From Rhizobacter sp. Root1221 (GTDB lineage Bacteria > Pseudomonadota > Gammaproteobacteria > Burkholderiales > Burkholderiaceae_C): 64,000 nucleotides of DNA. Every line of letters begins with the position of its first letter. Within the stretch, counting starts at the first letter, position 1. Both the position numbers and the translations under genes were made by a program. This document shows positions 45,345-54,148 of the stretch, one piece after another. Where the stretch lies: positions 227,633 to 291,632 of the forward strand of contig NZ_LMDI01000023.1 of the NCBI RefSeq assembly GCF_001425785.1. Direction: 5' to 3'. The notes under the pieces were generated by a model that worked only from the letters and a program-made list of their open reading frames with translations, did not search any database and was not told the DNA's origin.

Positions 45345-46400
45345 ATGATCCTCGTGACAGGCGGCGCCGGCTTCATCGGCGCGAACTTCGTCCTCGACTG
45401 GGCCGCGACGACCGACGAGCCCGTGGTGAACCTCGACGCCCTCACGTACGCCGGCAACCTCGAGAGCCTTGCGTCGCTGCAGGGCAACCCGCGCCACACG
45501 TTCGTCAAGGGCGACATCACCGACCGTGCGCTGCTCGACCGCCTGCTCGCCGAACACCGGCCGCGCGCCATCGTGCACTTCGCCGCGGAAAGCCACGTCG
45601 ACCGCAGCATCCACGGCCCCGGCGACTTCATCCGCACGAATGTCAACGGCACGTTCACGCTGCTCGAAGCCGCCCGTGCGCATTGGCTGTCACTCACCGG
45701 CGATGACAAGGCGAACTTCCGCTTCCACCACGTCAGCACCGACGAGGTGTACGGTTCGCTGTCGGCCACCGCCCCCGCGTTCACCGAAACCCATCCGTAC
45801 GAACCCAACAGCCCGTACTCGGCCAGCAAGGCGGCCAGCGATCACCTCGTGCGTGCGTGGTTCCACACCTACGGCCTGCCGGTGGTCACCACCAACTGCA
45901 GCAACAACTACGGGCCCTACCACTTCCCCGAGAAGCTGATCCCGTTGATGATCGTCAACGCACTCGCCGGCAAACCGCTGCCCGTGTACGGCGACGGCCA
46001 GCAGGTGCGCGACTGGCTCTACGTGAAGGACCACTGCTCGGCCATCCGCGAGGTGCTCGCACGCGGCGCCCTCGGTGAAACCTACAACGTGGGCGGCTGG
46101 AACGAAAAGCCCAACCTCGAGATCGTGCACACCGTGTGCGCGCTGCTCGACGAACTGCGCCCCGATCCCGCCGGCAGCTACAAGCGCCTCATCACCTTCG
46201 TCACCGACCGCCCCGGCCACGACCGCCGCTACGCCATCGACGCCAGGAAGCTCGAACGCGAACTCGGCTGGACGCCCGCCGAAACATTCGAAACCGGCAT
46301 CCGCAAGACCGTGCAGTGGTACCTCGACCATGCGGATTGGGTGGCGAACGTGCAGAGCGGGAACTACCGGGATTGGGTCTCGAAGCAATACGGCGCATGA
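45345..46400 (+). CDS. rfbB: dTDP-glucose 4,6-dehydratase
   Basis: A 351-residue extended SDR that converts dTDP-glucose to dTDP-4-keto-6-deoxyglucose, step two of dTDP-L-rhamnose synthesis. '[11 protein letters not shown]' binds NAD, 'STDEVYGSL' carries the active-site Asp-Glu pair, and 'YSASKAA' is the Tyr-x3-Lys motif. The ATG at 45345 starts directly at the Rossmann fold. It is the first gene of rfbBDAC; a REP-like element and a duplicated rfbD fragment follow. Confidence 0.96.
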   Translation: MILVTGGAGFIGANFVLDWAATTDEPVVNLDALTYAGNLESLASLQGNPRHTFVKGDITDRALLDRLLAEHRPRAIVHFAAESHVDRSIHGPGDFIRTNVNGTFTLLEAARAHWLSLTGDDKANFRFHHVSTDEVYGSLSATAPAFTETHPYEPNSPYSASKAASDHLVRAWFHTYGLPVVTTNCSNNYGPYHFPEKLIPLMIVNALAGKPLPVYGDGQQVRDWLYVKDHCSAIREVLARGALGETYNVGGWNEKPNLEIVHTVCALLDELRPDPAGSYKRLITFVTDRPGHDRRYAIDARKLERELGWTPAETFETGIRKTVQWYLDHADWVANVQSGNYRDWVSKQYGA

Positions 46401-46407
46401 ACTCCCA

Positions 46408-46496
46408 CCCGTCATCCCGGCGAACGCCGGGACCCACCATCACCATCCTGACCCACTCGCCCGAGTGGGCCCCGGCTTTCGCCGGGGTGACGGGGG
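46408..46496. repeat. REP-like palindromic element, copy 2
   Basis: Between rfbB and the duplicated rfbD start lies an imperfect palindrome. The outer arms are CCCGTCATCCCGGCGAACGC and the near complement ending TTCGCCGGGGTGACGGG, and CCCACTCGCCCGAGTGGG forms an inner perfect dyad. It is closely related to the element at 14902-14986. Confidence 0.8.
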
Positions 46497-46497
46497 T

Positions 46498-46535
46498 TCG
46501 CCCATGAAGATCCTCCTCCTCGGCAAGAACGGCCA
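46498..46535 (+). repeat. 38-bp direct repeat, left copy
   Basis: A perfect 38-bp copy of the rfbD start region, identical to 46647-46684 and offset by 149 bp. It includes 6 bp before the ATG and the first ten codons plus two bases. The two copies flank the REP-like palindrome at 46544-46636. Confidence 0.95.
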
Positions 46536-46656
46536 AAAGACACTGTCATCCCGGCGCAGGCCGGGATCTACCGCGCTGCCAGCAAACGCCGGTGTTCAAC
46601 GAACCGGTGGAGATCCCGGCCTGCGCCGGGATGACAACGTGGCGGGTCGCCCATGA
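46504..46656 (+). pseudogene. Duplicated rfbD 5' fragment / 50-codon upstream ORF
   Basis: The ATG at 46504 begins with the same ten codons as rfbD ([10 protein letters not shown]), then runs through the REP-like palindrome and stops with TGA at 46654-46656. That stop overlaps the true rfbD ATG at 46653 as ATGA. The product would be a basic, Arg/Gly-rich peptide of 50 residues with no fold. It may be only a scar, but its exact overlap could couple its translation to rfbD. Confidence 0.7.
46544..46636. repeat. REP-like palindromic element, copy 3 (perfect 26-bp arms)
   Basis: The arm at 46544-46569, starting TGTCATCCCGGCGCAGGCCG, and its exact complement at 46611-46636 form a 26-bp perfect inverted repeat with a 41-bp centre. 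The form is like a REP doublet (REPIN) or a very small MITE. It lies between the two 38-bp direct copies of the rfbD start. Confidence 0.88.
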
Positions 46657-46684
46657 AGATCCTCCTCCTCGGCAAGAACGGCCA
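46647..46684 (+). repeat. 38-bp direct repeat, right copy (true rfbD start)
   Basis: This is identical to 46498-46535. It contains the functional rfbD start codon at 46653. Confidence 0.95.
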
Positions 46685-47546
46685 GGTCGGCTGGGAGCTG
46701 CAGCGCGCGCTCGCACCGCTCGGTGACGTGGTGGCCCTGGACCGCCGCAGCAGCCCGGCCGCCGACCTGTCCCAGCCAGAATCGTTGGCCGCCCTGGTGC
46801 AATCGGTGCGCCCCGACGTCATCGTCAATGCCGCCGCCCACACCGCCGTCGACAAGGCCGAGAGCGAGCCTGACCTCGCCCGTGCCGTGAACACCACGGC
46901 GCCTGCAGTGCTGGCTCGCGAGGCCGCCGCGCTCGGCGCCTGGCTCGTGCACTACAGCACCGACTACGTCTTCGACGGCAGCGGCACCGCCCCGTGGACC
47001 GAAAACGCGCCAGTGGCCCCGCTCAGCGTGTACGGCCACAGCAAGGCCGATGGCGAAGCCGCCATCCGCCTGAGCGGCTGCAAGCACCTGATCCTGCGCA
47101 CGAGCTGGGTGTATGCCGCGCGCGGCGGCAACTTCGCCAAGACCATGCTGCGCCTGGCCCGTGAACGCGATCGGCTGACCGTCATCAGCGACCAGTTCGG
47201 CGCCCCCACCGGCGCCGAACTGCTGGCCGACGTGGCCGCGCACGCCGTGCGCGTGGCGCGCCAGCGGCCCGAGGTGTCGGGCACGTACCACGCCGTCGCC
47301 GCGGGCGAAACCACGTGGCACGGGTACGCGAGCCACGTCATCGAACATGCGCGTGCCGCCGGGCAGGCGATCAAGGTGCCGCAGGGCGCCATCGACCCGG
47401 TGCCCACCAGCGCATTCCCCACCCCGGCACGGCGCCCGGCCAACTCCCGGCTCGACACCACGCGGCTGCGGCAGACCTTCGGCCTCACGCTGCCGCCTTG
47501 GCAGCAAGGCGTCGACCGCATGCTGGCCGAAGTGCTGTCCAACTGA
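46653..47546 (+). CDS. rfbD: dTDP-4-dehydrorhamnose reductase
   Basis: A 297-residue SDR that carries out the last step to dTDP-L-rhamnose. '[14 protein letters not shown]' is the cofactor-binding start, '[16 protein letters not shown]' the family signature and 'YGHSKADGE' the Tyr-x3-Lys motif. The 5' end is preceded by an exact 38-bp duplicate of itself and a REP-like palindrome. The upstream small ORF ends on its ATG. The gene itself is intact. Confidence 0.96.
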   Translation: MKILLLGKNGQVGWELQRALAPLGDVVALDRRSSPAADLSQPESLAALVQSVRPDVIVNAAAHTAVDKAESEPDLARAVNTTAPAVLAREAAALGAWLVHYSTDYVFDGSGTAPWTENAPVAPLSVYGHSKADGEAAIRLSGCKHLILRTSWVYAARGGNFAKTMLRLARERDRLTVISDQFGAPTGAELLADVAAHAVRVARQRPEVSGTYHAVAAGETTWHGYASHVIEHARAAGQAIKVPQGAIDPVPTSAFPTPARRPANSRLDTTRLRQTFGLTLPPWQQGVDRMLAEVLSN

Positions 47547-47565
47547 CATCGACCTTCGAGGGCTC

Positions 47566-48450
47566 ATGAGCAACCGCAAAGGCATCATCCTCGCCGGGGG
47601 ATCAGGCACCCGCCTGCACCCGGCCACCCTCGCCATCAGCAAGCAGTTGCTGCCGGTGTACGACAAGCCCATGGTGTACTACCCGCTGAGCACGCTGATG
47701 CTCGCCGGCATCCGCGACATCCTGCTCATCAGCACCCCGCAGGACACCCCGCGCTTCGAAGCGCTGCTGGGCGACGGCAGCAAGTGGGGCATCAACATCC
47801 AATACTGCGTGCAGCCCAGCCCCGACGGCCTGGCCCAGGCCTTCATCCTTGGCAAGGACTTCATCGGTGGAAAGCCGAGCGCCCTCGTGCTCGGTGACAA
47901 CATCTTCTACGGCCACGACCTGCAGGGCCTGCTCTCGTCGGCGGCGAACCGCGACACCGGCGCCTCCGTGTTCGCGTACCACGTGCACGACCCCGAGCGG
48001 TACGGCGTGGTGGCGTTCGACGCGCAGAAGCGCGCGCTCAGCATCGAGGAAAAGCCCAAGGCCCCGAAGAGCAACTACGCGGTCACCGGCCTCTATTTCT
48101 ACGACGAACAGGTCTGCGACATCGCCGCGAGCATCAAGCCGTCGCACCGCGGAGAGCTGGAGATCACCGACGTCAATGCGCGCTACCTGGCGCAGCAGCA
48201 GCTCAACGTCGAGATCATGGGTCGCGGGTATGCGTGGCTCGATACCGGCACCCACGACAGCCTGCTGGATGCTGGGCAGTTCATTGCCACGCTGGAGAAG
48301 CGGCAAGGGTTGAAGGTGGCGTGTCCGGAGGAGATTGCGTTCCGGTCTGGGTGGATCACCCCGGAGCAGCTCGATGCGATGGCGCAGCCGATGCTGAAGA
48401 ATGGGTATGGGCAGTACCTGCTCAAGGTGCTCAAGGAACAGGTGTTCTGA
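47566..48450 (+). CDS. rfbA: Glucose-1-phosphate thymidylyltransferase
   Basis: A 294-residue nucleotidyltransferase that makes dTDP-glucose from glucose-1-phosphate and dTTP. '[31 protein letters not shown]' holds the P-loop and catalytic Lys, and '[13 protein letters not shown]' the metal-binding Asp. The last 70 codons use noticeably more G/T-ending codons than the first part, a change that continues into rfbC. Its stop shares one base with the rfbC start (TGATG). Confidence 0.97.
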   Translation: MSNRKGIILAGGSGTRLHPATLAISKQLLPVYDKPMVYYPLSTLMLAGIRDILLISTPQDTPRFEALLGDGSKWGINIQYCVQPSPDGLAQAFILGKDFIGGKPSALVLGDNIFYGHDLQGLLSSAANRDTGASVFAYHVHDPERYGVVAFDAQKRALSIEEKPKAPKSNYAVTGLYFYDEQVCDIAASIKPSHRGELEITDVNARYLAQQQLNVEIMGRGYAWLDTGTHDSLLDAGQFIATLEKRQGLKVACPEEIAFRSGWITPEQLDAMAQPMLKNGYGQYLLKVLKEQVF

Positions 48451-49001
48451 TGAAGGTCACCCCTACCGCCCTCCCCGAGGTGTTGCTGCTCGAGCCGAAG
48501 GTCTTCGGCGACGAGCGCGGGTTCTTCATGGAGAGCTTCAACCAGAAGCTGTTCGACGACGCCGTCGGATATCCCGTCACCTTCGTGCAGGACAACCATT
48601 CGCGGTCTGCCAAGGGCGTGTTGCGCGGGTTGCACTATCAACTGCCGCCGCACGCGCAGGGCAAGCTCGTTCGCGCAGTCAGCGGCGCCGTGTTCGACGT
48701 GGCCATGGACATGCGGCGCAGCAGCCCGAACTTTGGCAAGTGGGTGGGCTACGAACTCAGCGCTGAGAACAAGCGGATGCTGTGGATTCCGCCGGGGTTC
48801 GCGCATGGGTTCTTGGTGGTGTCCGAGTCCGCCGATTTTCTCTACAAGACGACGGACTACTACATGCCGCAGGCTGAGGGGGCAGTGCGGTGGAACGATC
48901 CGACAGTCGGCATCGCCTGGCCCACGCTAGGTGCAGATCCGCAATTATCGAGCAAAGACCGTGACGCGCCCCCCCTGGACCAGGCGAATGCGTTCGAATG
49001 A
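48450..49001 (+). CDS. rfbC: dTDP-4-dehydrorhamnose 3,5-epimerase
   Basis: A 183-residue cupin epimerase. The catalytic His is in 'GVLRGLHYQ' and the active-site Tyr in 'FLYKTTDYY'; 'KLVRAVSGAVFDVAMDMR' forms the core strands. It completes the rfbBDAC set. An 86-bp gap with a promoter and operator-like palindrome separates it from the HTH regulator. Confidence 0.96.
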   Translation: MKVTPTALPEVLLLEPKVFGDERGFFMESFNQKLFDDAVGYPVTFVQDNHSRSAKGVLRGLHYQLPPHAQGKLVRAVSGAVFDVAMDMRRSSPNFGKWVGYELSAENKRMLWIPPGFAHGFLVVSESADFLYKTTDYYMPQAEGAVRWNDPTVGIAWPTLGADPQLSSKDRDAPPLDQANAFE

Positions 49002-49030
49002 CACGGTCACGAGATCCGCGGTGGCGCGGC

Positions 49031-49058
49031 TTGCGAATCGTACGGATGGCGGTATCAT
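49031..49058 (+). promoter_or_regulatory. Sigma-70-type promoter of the EPS-associated regulator
   Basis: TTGCGA (49031-49036) and TATCAT (49053-49058) are spaced by 16 bp, a fair sigma-70 match. Transcription would start near 49065, inside the palindrome at 49054-49092. Confidence 0.5.
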
Positions 49059-49092
49059 CCAGCCCGTTCAAGGCTTGAACAGACTGGATGAT
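49054..49092 (+). promoter_or_regulatory. 39-bp operator-like palindrome overlapping promoter and regulator start
   Basis: ATCATCCAG (49054-49062) pairs with CTGGATGAT (49084-49092), and GTTCAAG (49066-49072) pairs with CTTGAAC (49074-49080), with 3-nt mismatched bulges between. There is no T tract. It overlaps the -10 box, the predicted transcription start and the ATG at 49088. This fits an operator for autoregulation or an RNA hairpin hiding the start codon. Confidence 0.65.
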
Positions 49093-49519
49093 GCAAGCGC
49101 CGATGCCACAGGATGAACTGCATTTCGAGCTACTTCGCGAGTTGACGAAAGATCCGGCGGCCAGCCAACGCCGCCTGGCCGACCGGTTGGGCGTCAGCGT
49201 GGGCAAGTTGAACTATTGCCTGCGCGCACTGATTGACAAGGGCTGGGTCAAGGCGAACAACTTCCGGAGAAGCGACAACAAGTTGGCGTACGTCTACTTG
49301 CTGACCCCGACCGGCGTGTCAGCGAAGGTTCGCTTGACCAGGAGCTTCATCGAGCGGAAAGAGCTGGAATTCGAGACGCTGTCTACAGAAATCCGCGCCC
49401 TGAAGCTTGAACTCCCCGTCGATCGGGTCCAACGGCATTCCGCCGAATCAACCGACGCGAGGGACAAAGGTCCAGCCTCTGCTGCGCTTCGCACCCATGG
49501 ATACCCTCGCGAGCCATGA
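49088..49519 (+). CDS. EPS-associated MarR/HTH-type transcriptional regulator
   Basis: A 143-residue (or 138-residue) winged-helix protein. 'ELHFELLRELTKDPAASQRRLADRLGVSVGKLNYCLRALIDKGWVKANNFRR' (residues about 9-60) is the pattern of the 'MarR family EPS-associated regulators' found in polysaccharide loci. A helix with Arg/Glu repeats follows, and the last 35 residues look unstructured. The start could be 49088, 49091 or 49103; the last leaves the palindrome wholly upstream and begins at the conserved 'MPQDELHF'. It probably controls the nonulosonate operon that follows and itself. Confidence 0.82.
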   Translation: MMQAPMPQDELHFELLRELTKDPAASQRRLADRLGVSVGKLNYCLRALIDKGWVKANNFRRSDNKLAYVYLLTPTGVSAKVRLTRSFIERKELEFETLSTEIRALKLELPVDRVQRHSAESTDARDKGPASAALRTHGYPREP

Positions 49520-49714
49520 CCGGGGTCCGAGGCCTTTCGGGTCGCTCCATCGACCTGCTGCGACAATGTCGGGTTGGCCTCCTGCCGAATCCTCGGCGAG
49601 CCCCCGGCGCCCCTTCGCGACGCCAGGATCACCCTCTCGGCGCTCCGGCGATTCACCCCCGAATCACGCGGACACCACCCTACATCACATTCGGATCGAA
49701 CGACAGGCTGCGGA

Positions 49715-50725
49715 ATGAAACTCAAAGGCAAAAAGGTATTGGTCACAGGCGCTGATGGATTCATCGGCTCTCACCTGACGGAACACCTCGTGCGAGAGGG
49801 CGCCGACGTTCGTGCGTTTGTCTACTACAACAGCTTCAACTCGTGGGGCTGGCTGGACCACGCGGGCGATGACATCAAGTCTTCCATTGACGTCTTCTCC
49901 GGCGACATCCGCGACCCCCACGGCGTCAAAGTGGCCATGAAGGATTGCGACGTGGTCATGCACCTGGCCGCGCTGATCGCGATCCCGTATTCCTATCATT
50001 CGCCGGACACGTATGTGGACACCAACGTCAAGGGCACCTTGAACGTGGTCCAGGCGGCCCGCGAACTGGGCGTGGAGCGTGTTGTCCACACGTCCACGAG
50101 CGAGGTGTACGGCACAGCGCTGTTCGTGCCGATCACGGAAAAGCACCCGTTGCAAGGTCAGTCACCCTACTCCGCCAGCAAGATCGGCGCGGACCAGATG
50201 GCGGCCAGCTTCCATGCATCGTTCGGCACCCCTGTATCGATCATTCGCCCGTTCAATACCTATGGGCCACGCCAGTCCGCCCGCGCCGTGATTCCGACCA
50301 TCATCACGCAGATTGCCTCAGGCGCGCGCGCGATCAAGCTCGGGGCTTTGCATCCTACGCGCGACTTCAACTACGTGCGCGACACGGTCCGCGGTTTCGT
50401 GGCGGTGACCGAATGTGATGCCGCGGTGGGTCAGGTCGTCAACATCGGAAGCAACTTCGAGGTGTCGATCGGGGACACGGCGAAGATGATTGCCGACCTG
50501 ATGGGTCGCCCTGTCGAATTCACGAGCGACGAGCAGCGACTCCGGCCGGCAAAAAGTGAAGTCGAACGTCTTTGGGCCGACAACAGTCTCGCCGCAACGC
50601 TGGCAGGCTGGACACCCGAATACGGCGAGAAGGACGGGTTTCGTCGCGGCCTGCAGGAAACCATCGAGTGGTTCTCCAAGAAGGAGAACCTCAGCCGCTA
50701 CAAGGCCGGCCTCTACAACATCTGA
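49715..50725 (+). CDS. legB: NDP-N-acetylglucosamine 4,6-dehydratase LegB
   Basis: A 336-residue extended SDR. 'KKVLVTGADGFIGSHL' binds NAD, 'HTSTSEVYGTA' gives the acid/base residues and 'YSASKIGADQM' the Tyr-x3-Lys motif. It matches the LegB type rather than the PseB type, which would invert C5. The predicted reaction converts NDP-GlcNAc to the 4-keto-6-deoxy sugar, the first dedicated step of legionaminic acid. The donor may be GDP-linked because a PtmE-like enzyme is in the same operon. The start lies 195 bp after the regulator and no gene is seen in between. Confidence 0.85.
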   Translation: MKLKGKKVLVTGADGFIGSHLTEHLVREGADVRAFVYYNSFNSWGWLDHAGDDIKSSIDVFSGDIRDPHGVKVAMKDCDVVMHLAALIAIPYSYHSPDTYVDTNVKGTLNVVQAARELGVERVVHTSTSEVYGTALFVPITEKHPLQGQSPYSASKIGADQMAASFHASFGTPVSIIRPFNTYGPRQSARAVIPTIITQIASGARAIKLGALHPTRDFNYVRDTVRGFVAVTECDAAVGQVVNIGSNFEVSIGDTAKMIADLMGRPVEFTSDEQRLRPAKSEVERLWADNSLAATLAGWTPEYGEKDGFRRGLQETIEWFSKKENLSRYKAGLYNI

Positions 50726-50740
50726 ACAGCGAGATCTCGC

Positions 50741-51907
50741 ATGACTTTGTCACAGATCATCACCGAGCGGGTGCAACGCGTCACTGGCCAATCCCAGGTC
50801 GCGCTCCACGAGCCCAGCTTCAAGGGCAACGAACTGGCCTATGTCAAGGAATGCATCGACACAGGCTGGGTTTCCTCCGTCGGCAGCTACGTCGATCGGT
50901 TCGAGCGGGATCTTGCTGAAGTGACGGGTGTCAAGCATGCCGTGGTGGTATCCAACGGCACCTCGGGGCTGCAGATCGCGCTGCAGCTGGCAGGTGTCCA
51001 AAGAGGTGACGAAGTCATCATTCCGGCACTGTCATTCGTGGCCACGGCCAATGCCGTGGTCCATTGCGGAGGAACGCCGCACTTCGTTGACACCGACGAA
51101 ACGTCGCTGGGCATGTCGGTGCCGGCGCTCGCAGACCACCTCGCTGCCATCACCGAACGCCGGGCGGGCGCAACCGTCAATCGCCAAACTGGCCAACGCA
51201 TCGCGGCCATCGTACCCATGCACACGTTCGGCCATCCGGTCGACATGCCTGCATTGATCGAGCTGGCGGCCCGCTTCGACATCCCAGTGGTCGAAGACGC
51301 GGCGGAATCGCTCGGCAGCCGTATCGGCGATCGGCATACCGGAACGTACGGCCTCTGCGGCATGCTGAGTTTCAATGGCAACAAGATCGTCACGACCGGC
51401 GGCGGTGGCGCGATCATCACCAACGACAGTGGCCTCGCAAAGCGCGCGAAGCACCTCACCACCACGGCCAAACAACCTCATCCGTGGGCCTTCTTCCACG
51501 ACGAGGTGGCATACAACTTCAGGCTTCCGAACCTGAATGCTGCCCTGGGCTGCGCCCAGCTGGAACAGCTGTCGGGTTTCATCGCAGCAAAGCGGGAGCT
51601 CACTCAGCGGTACGCGGAGGCGTTGAAAGACGTAGCAGGTGTGTCTCTCTTCGTCGAGCGCCCGGGAACGCACGCCAACTACTGGCTGCAGACCTTGATA
51701 CTCGACTCGGACGTCGCTCACCTGCGAGACGAGGTCCTGAGCCACACCAACGCGGCGGGGCAGATGACTCGCCCCGTCTGGGAGTTGCTCACGACGCTGC
51801 CCATGTATGCGGAATGCCCGACCATGAAGACGCCGGTGGCGCAAGATCTCGCAAGACGCATCATCAATCTCCCCAGCAGCCCCCAACTGGTTCAGGGCGT
51901 GTCGTGA
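50741..51907 (+). CDS. legC: PLP-dependent aminotransferase LegC (DegT/DnrJ/EryC1 family)
   Basis: A 388-residue sugar aminotransferase. 'NGTSGLQIALQLAGVQRGDEVIIPALSFVATANAV' and 'VVEDAAESLGS' are the DegT signatures, and the PLP lysine lies in 'SFNGNKIVTTGGGG'. It is predicted to place the C4 amino group on the LegB product. It lies 15 bp after legB and its stop overlaps the GTG start of legG. The family and context both fit LegC well. Confidence 0.87.
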   Translation: MTLSQIITERVQRVTGQSQVALHEPSFKGNELAYVKECIDTGWVSSVGSYVDRFERDLAEVTGVKHAVVVSNGTSGLQIALQLAGVQRGDEVIIPALSFVATANAVVHCGGTPHFVDTDETSLGMSVPALADHLAAITERRAGATVNRQTGQRIAAIVPMHTFGHPVDMPALIELAARFDIPVVEDAAESLGSRIGDRHTGTYGLCGMLSFNGNKIVTTGGGGAIITNDSGLAKRAKHLTTTAKQPHPWAFFHDEVAYNFRLPNLNAALGCAQLEQLSGFIAAKRELTQRYAEALKDVAGVSLFVERPGTHANYWLQTLILDSDVAHLRDEVLSHTNAAGQMTRPVWELLTTLPMYAECPTMKTPVAQDLARRIINLPSSPQLVQGVS

Positions 51908-53079
51908 CGGGTTTCGCCAAGAAGATTGCGGTCGTCTCAGGCAGCCGCGCAGAGTACGGCCTGCTGTACTGGGTGCTGCATGACCTCCAGGAAGCGAAGG
52001 GCGTCGAGTTGCAACTTGTCGTCACGGGAATGCACTTGTCTCCGGAGTTCGGCATGACGGTGAAGGTCATCGAACAAGACGGGTTCGAGATCGCCCGGCG
52101 AGTGGAAATGCTGCTGTCCAGCGACACCCCCTCCGGTGTCGCCAAATCGATGGGCCTGGGCGTCATCGGCATGTCCGACGCATTGGAACAGCTGGCGCCA
52201 GATCTCGTCCTCGTGCTCGGCGATCGCTTCGAGATCCTGGCGGCGGTGCAGGCATGCCTGATCCACAACATTCCGGTCGCGCACATCGCTGGTGGAGATA
52301 CCACCGAAGGCGCCTTCGACGAATCGATCCGTCACGCTATCACCAAGATGGCACACGTGCACTTCGTGACGAATGAACTGTCCGCACAGCGTGTGCGTCA
52401 ACTCGGCGAAGATCCTGCCCGCGTCCATTCGGTGGGCAGTCCTGGCCTCGATCACCTGAAGCGCACGCCGCTGCTGGACCGGTATGCCCTGTCAGAAGCG
52501 CTTGAGGCGCCGTTGGGCGCTCGCAACCTGCTCGTAACCTTCCACCCGGTGACACTGGAGCCCGGGGAAAGTGTGCGACAGTTCGACCAGCTTCTCGCGG
52601 CCCTTGACACCTTGGACGAGGATATTGTCCTCTGGTTCACGCGCCCCAATGCGGACACCGGCGGCCGCGGCCTGTCCGCCCGACTCGATCGTTGGTTCGC
52701 GTCCAACCAGCATCGTGCGCGTGTCTACTCGTCGCTGGGGCAACTGCGCTACTTGAGCCTGTTGTCGCAGGCAGACGCGGTGGTGGGCAACTCGTCCAGC
52801 GGCCTCTACGAAGCGCCGTCCTTCCACGTGCCGACCGTCGATATCGGTGACCGTCAACGCGGTCGCCTGGCGCCCGCGTCCGTCATTCACTGCGAACCCG
52901 AGCGCGATTCCATCCGTTCAGCGATCGCGCAGGCGCTCGAACTCGACTGCAGCGCCGTCTCGAACCCCTACGGCGACGGTGAATCGGCAAAGCGCATCGT
53001 TGCCGTGCTCGCCGATCTGCCATCTCGCGATGTCCTGCTCAAAAAACACTTCCACCTGATCGAGGCCCCCCTTGGCTGA
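51904..53079 (+). CDS. legG: Hydrolysing NDP-sugar 2-epimerase LegG (NeuC family)
   Basis: A 391-residue enzyme that epimerises C2 and removes the nucleotide to give the free 2,4-diacetamido-2,4,6-trideoxy-mannose. 'IAVVSGSRAEYGLLYWVLHDL' at the N-terminus, 'VLGDRFEILAA', 'HIAGGDTTEGAFDESIRHAITKMAHVHF' and 'GNSSSGLYEAP' are the NeuC/LegG motifs. The GTG start at 51904 overlaps the legC stop (GTGA), and the stop overlaps the TTG start of legI by 8 bp. Confidence 0.9.
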   Translation: MTGFAKKIAVVSGSRAEYGLLYWVLHDLQEAKGVELQLVVTGMHLSPEFGMTVKVIEQDGFEIARRVEMLLSSDTPSGVAKSMGLGVIGMSDALEQLAPDLVLVLGDRFEILAAVQACLIHNIPVAHIAGGDTTEGAFDESIRHAITKMAHVHFVTNELSAQRVRQLGEDPARVHSVGSPGLDHLKRTPLLDRYALSEALEAPLGARNLLVTFHPVTLEPGESVRQFDQLLAALDTLDEDIVLWFTRPNADTGGRGLSARLDRWFASNQHRARVYSSLGQLRYLSLLSQADAVVGNSSSGLYEAPSFHVPTVDIGDRQRGRLAPASVIHCEPERDSIRSAIAQALELDCSAVSNPYGDGESAKRIVAVLADLPSRDVLLKKHFHLIEAPLG

Positions 53080-54148
53080 TTCCACGTTCGTGATTGCAGA
53101 GGCCGGCGTCAACCACAACGGGTCCATCGAAATGGCCCTGGAACTGATCGACGTCGCGGCGGAGGCGCAAGCGGACGCCGTTAAGTTTCAGACCTTCAGT
53201 GCCACCAAACTGGCCACGGCCTCCGCGGTCAAGGCGGACTACCAGGTCGAGAACACGAAGGAGCAAGGCGGGCAGCTCGAGATGCTTCGAAAGCTCGAAC
53301 TCTCGTTGAGCGACCACCACATCCTGGTGGAACGCTGCAAGCAACGCGGCATCCACTTCATGTCGACCGGCTTCGACAGTGAGGCCATCGCCTTTCTCTC
53401 CACCCTTGGCATGCCGGCTCTGAAAGTTCCTTCGGGCGACATCACCTGTGGCCCACTTTTGCTGCAGGTCGCCCGCTTGAAGATGCCCCTCATCGTCTCG
53501 ACTGGCATGAGCACCATCGCCGAAATCGAGGATGCGTTGGGCGTGATCGCCTTCGGATTGACCCGCGACGAAGAACCACGCAGCCGCGAAGATTTCATGG
53601 CCGCGTACTGCAGCGCCGCCGGGCGCCACGCGCTGGAGGGCCAAGTCACCTTGCTGCACTGTGTGACCCAGTACCCCGCTCCTGCCGAGGCCATCAACCT
53701 GCGAGCGATGGACACGATGCGCGCCGCGTTCGGCCTGCCCGTGGGGTACTCCGACCACACCCTCGGCATCGAGGTGTCGCTCGCCGCAGTGGCCCGAGGC
53801 GCGAGCGTCATCGAAAAGCACTTCACCCTCGATCGCACATTGCCCGGTCCGGACCACGCCGCGTCGCTCGAACCCAATGAACTTCGGAACATGGTGCGGG
53901 GTATCAGGAACATCGAGCTCGCGTTGGGCTCGACGATCAAGGCACCCGCTGCCCAGGAGGTTGGGAACCGTCCAGTCGCGCGCCGCAGCATCGTCGCTGC
54001 CCGCCCCATCCGGGCTGGCGATCGGCTCACCATCGAAGACCTGACCTGGAAGCGCCCCGGCACGGGACTGTCCCCCCTCGACGCCTGGGGGCTGATCGGA
54101 AGACCCGCGCTCAGGGACTACGCCACGGATGAGCCGATCGCACCATGA
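53072..54148 (+). CDS. legI: Legionaminic acid synthase LegI (NeuB family)
   Basis: A 358-residue nonulosonate synthase that condenses the LegG product with phosphoenolpyruvate. 'FVIAEAGVNHNGSIEMALELIDVAAEAQADAVKFQTF' is the NeuB barrel start, 'HCVTQYPAPAEAINLRAM' and 'GYSDHTLGIEVSLAAVARGASVIEKHFTLD' complete the active site, and a C-terminal SAF/antifreeze-like domain starts near residue 300. A TTG start at 53072 with a GAGG upstream fits the conserved N-terminus. It is fully embedded in the coupled operon. Confidence 0.92.
   Translation: MADSTFVIAEAGVNHNGSIEMALELIDVAAEAQADAVKFQTFSATKLATASAVKADYQVENTKEQGGQLEMLRKLELSLSDHHILVERCKQRGIHFMSTGFDSEAIAFLSTLGMPALKVPSGDITCGPLLLQVARLKMPLIVSTGMSTIAEIEDALGVIAFGLTRDEEPRSREDFMAAYCSAAGRHALEGQVTLLHCVTQYPAPAEAINLRAMDTMRAAFGLPVGYSDHTLGIEVSLAAVARGASVIEKHFTLDRTLPGPDHAASLEPNELRNMVRGIRNIELALGSTIKAPAAQEVGNRPVARRSIVAARPIRAGDRLTIEDLTWKRPGTGLSPLDAWGLIGRPALRDYATDEPIAP

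Noticed and set aside
46408-46636. CRISPR array
   Set aside because: The repeated blocks are palindromes of different lengths, without regularly spaced direct repeats and spacers, and no cas gene is near.
46544-46636. Complete insertion sequence in the rfb operon
   Set aside because: The palindrome is only 93 bp and encodes no transposase; a REP doublet or MITE-like element fits better.
49520-49714. A small gene between the regulator and legB
   Set aside because: Frames in this 195-bp gap only continue from the regulator or legB upstream extensions. None has a ribosome site or a recognisable protein.
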